This document shows, piece after piece, positions 61,155-64,000 of a stretch of DNA of 64,000 bases (positions are counted from its first letter, which is position 1; each line of letters opens with the position of its first letter). The stretch comes from Eopsaltria australis (taxonomy: Eukaryota; Chordata; Aves; Passeriformes; Petroicidae): NCBI GenBank assembly GCA_034509425.1, contig JAVTVJ010000667.1, forward strand, positions 310,001 to 374,000, in the 5' to 3' direction. The notes under the pieces were generated by a model. It was not told the DNA's origin, made no database searches, and worked only from the letters and a program-made list of their open reading frames with translations. Made by a program: the position numbers and the translations under genes.

Positions 61155-61268
61155 CCACTCTGCAAAATGGGAATAGTGATGCTTCAACTACCTTTGCCAA
61201 GAGCTTTGAGAGGTTTGTTTCCCTCCCACAAATGCTACGCAAGATCTAAATAGCAGTGTTATTTCTAG
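61155..61268 (+). mobile_element. MIR-type amniote SINE relic with sauropsid-type tail
   Basis: CTGCAAAATGGGAATAGTGA (core), then ACTACCTTTGCCAAGAGCTT and TGAGAGGTTTG, then AAATGCTACGCAAGATCTAA and TAGCAGTGTTATTTCT. This follows 'tgtaaaatggggataatgat..aaagcgctttgagat..aagtgctatataagtgctaggtattatt', the 3' part of the amniote MIR family. Confidence 0.75.
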
Positions 61269-62265
61269 TGCGTTATCCTGATAGCGTGAGAGGCATAAAC
61301 AAGATCCACATTTGCTGATGGTGACTCACTGTGAGCCTTTGAGGGTTGTGTGGAAGGGCTTGCTCTGATGTTTTTGCTGCTCTGAGATAGATTATTGATT
61401 CTCTTTATCTGGTGTTCGTCTTACAAACCCAAGGTGATGAGCATCCTGTTAGTTTCAAGAGCACTGGTGCTATTTTTCTACTGCTTCAAGGGACACAGAA
61501 TACGATCCAAGTACCCTCAGATGAGCAAAAAAAGCAGGTCAACCTGGTTCACATCAATTAAACTGCCAACTCCAAGGGAAGGCTGAAAAGTAAGACTGGA
61601 TAACAAAAGCAGACCTTGTCCAGTGAGAGGGTTGGGAATTTTCCATTAAATTGTATTGTGCTTGCCTTGGGTTGACTTCTGTTGTTACTAAGTTTGCTAG
61701 GAAATGCCAGATCATTGAAAACAGTGTCTTTCATCTGGGGGGGAAATATACAGAGAAAAATCTCAGAAAATTGTCAAAATGTTGTATTTTGACATCACTG
61801 ACAAAGAAAAAAATGTGCTCTTTCCCATTACAATAGAATTTGTTATTTTAGAAATATAATCTTATTCCCAGGTAATTAATGCAAGAAAATGTGTGGAATC
61901 TAACAGATTTGTATATACAGCTGTCAAGATACAAAAATAAGGATTTGGCTTTAACACAATAGGGATTTCGCTGTTCTTCTTAATCCATAGCAGAAAAAGG
62001 TCTCTCCAGCAGCAGCTGCAACATCAACATTCCTTTCTTTGCAGCAAACCCTCCAGCCAAAAAATGCTAGATGCAGAATTTACCACATTCTTCACAAAAA
62101 GCCTTTCTTGGCTCACTCCCTCACCCCACCTTCTGCCTTTCTTGAAAGCCATAAATATGAAGAGGCCAGCTGAAGTTAACTGCAAAATACCCACTTGCAA
62201 ACAGGTGTAACAAAAGAGTGAGCCTGAAACGAGTGTTCTGCAGAAAACAGAGGGAGAGAGGAGGT
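61269..62265. other. Intronic stretch, no gene recognised
   Basis: Contains CCCAG|GTAATT at 61867-61877, a third and weaker AG|GT juxtaposition. Nothing else recognised. Confidence 0.5.
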
Positions 62266-62300
62266 GGGGTGGGAGGCGGGAAGTGAGGAAAGGGGAAAAA
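62250..62300 (+). other. Polypurine tract with potential G-quadruplex
   Basis: About 50 nt almost entirely A/G. G-tracts GGGG (62266-62269), GGG (62271-62273), GGG (62278-62280), GGGG (62292-62295) with loops of 1, 4 and 11. It could form a quadruplex or a triplex. Confidence 0.45.
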
Positions 62301-62779
62301 AATAAAACCACTACATGATTGAAGGCCTTATAAATGTAAATGGTTTGACAGAAAGGGTTTAGCAGTCCTGGGTAGAAGATTGCACTTGCTGTTTCAAGGC
62401 CCTTATTTTCAAAATCGCAGCACTGGATCCCTTTCAAAGCTGGTCCCTGTGTTTGCTTTTTCAATCAGTGAATATCAGGTTGTCTCTTTTTTTTTTTTAT
62501 TCCCTGCACTCAGATGTGCCAGGCTTAAATGAAACCTCAGAGAGAGAGAGAATAGGAGCCGTGTTCTGGACCTTTGAAAGAGCTCATCCCTGCTGCCTTT
62601 ATTGCTACTTATTTATGAATCTACCATCTCCCCCTCCCAATCCCCCCTTCCTCACCAACCTCCATCTCTTGTTTTCCAGCAGCAAATCCCACCTTCCCCT
62701 TTGGATGTTTTTTACTTTTCTTTTTCCTCTACATTTATCTATATATTTTATACCCAGTAAGTCAATCAGTTTCAAATTA

Positions 62780-63070
62780 TTGGTCCCTGAGACAGATGTT
62801 TGGTGAGTCATTTAGCTGCGCGAAGTTCTTTAGACGGCTTGCTCTTCCACCTCCTGTTCATTTAAAGCATCTTTTGAGGCTGATTTTTCCTTTTCAAAAT
62901 GTCTTTAACTGCCGAACGTTTGCTCCCACCGGGCAGTCTAATGATGTTGGACACAATATGTGTGAACATCTCTTTAGAGGCCATCTCCCCTAGGCTACAT
63001 TCTTGCCTATAAAATCATTGTTTATTTAGTCCTTAGGCCTAGGAACCATCTGCAGTCCCCATGGCTCCTG
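62780..63070. promoter_or_regulatory. Candidate conserved non-coding element
   Basis: Repeat-free block with several CpGs in otherwise AT-rich intron (GCTGCGCGAAG, TAGACGGC, GCCGAACG, CACCGGGC) plus GGTGAGTCATTTAG (AP-1-like TGAGTCA) and AAAATCATTGTTTATTTAG. Texture suggests a conserved enhancer; inference. Confidence 0.3.
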
Positions 63071-63283
63071 TTGTTTTTAAAGTCCTATTAAGTTTCTGCA
63101 CTTCTCCTCAGAGCATTATTTTATTTCTAAATAACCACAGACAACTTCTTGTCAATGCAGCTTCTGCCAGGCAAATTAGAGATGACAGTTTCATTCTTCT
63201 GACTATGGTGAGCTCTCATCTGATGTTATTTAATGTGAAAAACAACTGTTATATAGAGAGTGATTTAAAAACAATGAGGAAAG

Positions 63284-63307
63284 AATAATAATAGTAATAA
63301 TAATAAT
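63284..63307. repeat. (AAT)n microsatellite
   Basis: About eight AAT units with one AGT interruption. Confidence 0.92.
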
Positions 63308-64000
63308 TTTAAAAGAGAAGATGGAGAGGGTGGCCCAGAGTCTCTGGGTTAAGATGCTCAGATAGCGTTTGCCAGTCAGGAGAATATAAGTTATTGGAAG
63401 GCTCTATATAATGGTTATAACAAAAGAGAATCAATGAGTGCTGACTTGACGTCATTTTCAATCTTTCTTTTCCTGACTGGAACTGAAAACATTTTTGTTT
63501 GGTTTGGTAGGGTTTATTTTTGCTCTCCTTCCTTGCTGTCTTTTCCCACCTCACATTTCCCTCCTCTGCTGAGTAAGCACTCAGAGCCAAGGACAGCAGC
63601 TGAGCCCTACCCTCCAAGGAGGAGCCAGTCCTGCTCAGCCACTCCTGCCCTCATCAGCCAGGAGCTGTGAGCTGGCAGTGGAGACACCAAAATCCACCCC
63701 CTTGGCGGAGCAGCATCTCAGAAGCAGGATGCTCTTGCCACCAAGAGGCACCTCCCCCTTGCAAATCACTCTGTATAGGACTTTTTTCCTATGACTTAGT
63801 AGAACTGCTTCCCTTAAACAGCTCTGGCTAAAAAAAGGTGAAGTCCTTACAATGATGCTAGTGCCAGGAGAGGGATGCCTCTCTGCTCTAGCCACACACT
63901 TGCTCTGCAGGCAAGTGAACCAGCATGACATTTCTAGAAATATTCTTCTCCCTAAAGCCAGATGGCATCACCCATTTTTTCTTCTGGGTAATGCTCCTGG
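63308..64000. other. Intronic stretch, no gene recognised
   Basis: GC-richer from 63560 to 63720, with open frames on both strands lacking a domain. The window ends inside the intron. Confidence 0.5.

Larger units (their letters stand above)
24200..64000 (+). other. CELF4: CELF4 intron downstream of the 49-nt exon (5' part)
   Basis: Inferred as intron because the next expected exon (start of RRM2, beginning DRKLFVGML in the family) was not found before the window ends. It holds CR1 and MIR-like fragments, microsatellites and AT-rich blocks of enhancer-like composition. Open frames up to 146 codons (48611..49051 and 62024..62464, both minus) carry no recognisable domain. Confidence 0.7.

Noticed and set aside
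1..64000. Bacterial or phage features (operons, CRISPR, defence systems), full-length endogenous retrovirus, tRNA genes
   Set aside because: None seen: no regularly spaced repeats, no long enzyme frames, no paired LTRs and no cloverleaf with intact A and B boxes recognised by eye.

Overview
This window looks like nuclear DNA from a bird, and almost all of it is intron of a single gene. It is AT-rich, has no bacterial-style gene packing, and contains no long open frame with a recognisable domain. Its retrotransposons are 3'-end fragments of CR1 LINEs ending in the ATTCTRTG-type tail, with no Alu, L1 or B-type SINEs. Low repeat density and CR1 dominance fit an avian genome better than a mammal; a crocodilian or turtle is less likely but not excluded from sequence alone.

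The one coding feature I can support is a 49-nt exon at 24151..24199 (+). It encodes MNRPIQVKPADSESRG plus one base, the linker between RRM1 and RRM2 of the CELF3/4/5 branch of the CUGBP/Elav-like RNA-binding proteins. Its length, phase (starts in phase 0, ends in phase 1) and splice sites match the conserved third coding exon of the family. The very long AT-rich introns on both sides favour CELF4. On that reading 1..24150 is the intron before the exon and 24200..64000 is the start of the intron after it. I did not see the neighbouring exons (end of RRM1, start of RRM2).

Layout. Region 1-24 kb: intron with two CR1 3' ends (10.6 kb, 15.6 kb), MIR-type amniote SINE relics (11.2 kb, 18.7 kb), a (CA)n, an (A)46 tract, a 16-bp palindrome and several stretches that look like conserved non-coding DNA. 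Region 24.0-24.5 kb: the exon and its splice signals. Region 24.5-64 kb: intron with three more CR1 pieces (32.8, 36.4, 55.4 kb), a 5S rRNA-like fragment (28.95 kb), at least six further MIR-like relics, many microsatellites, potential G-quadruplex motifs, a CpG-rich patch at 45.9 kb, and splice-site-like juxtapositions that could be recursive or cryptic sites.

I found no operon, CRISPR, virus, mobile gene cassette or other gene system. The points most worth testing are the non-consensus donor of the CELF exon, the recursive-splice candidates at 42494 and 54417, the very strong orphan acceptor at 39848 that would bring in a premature stop, and the candidate intronic enhancers. All conservation statements are inference: no alignment was run.
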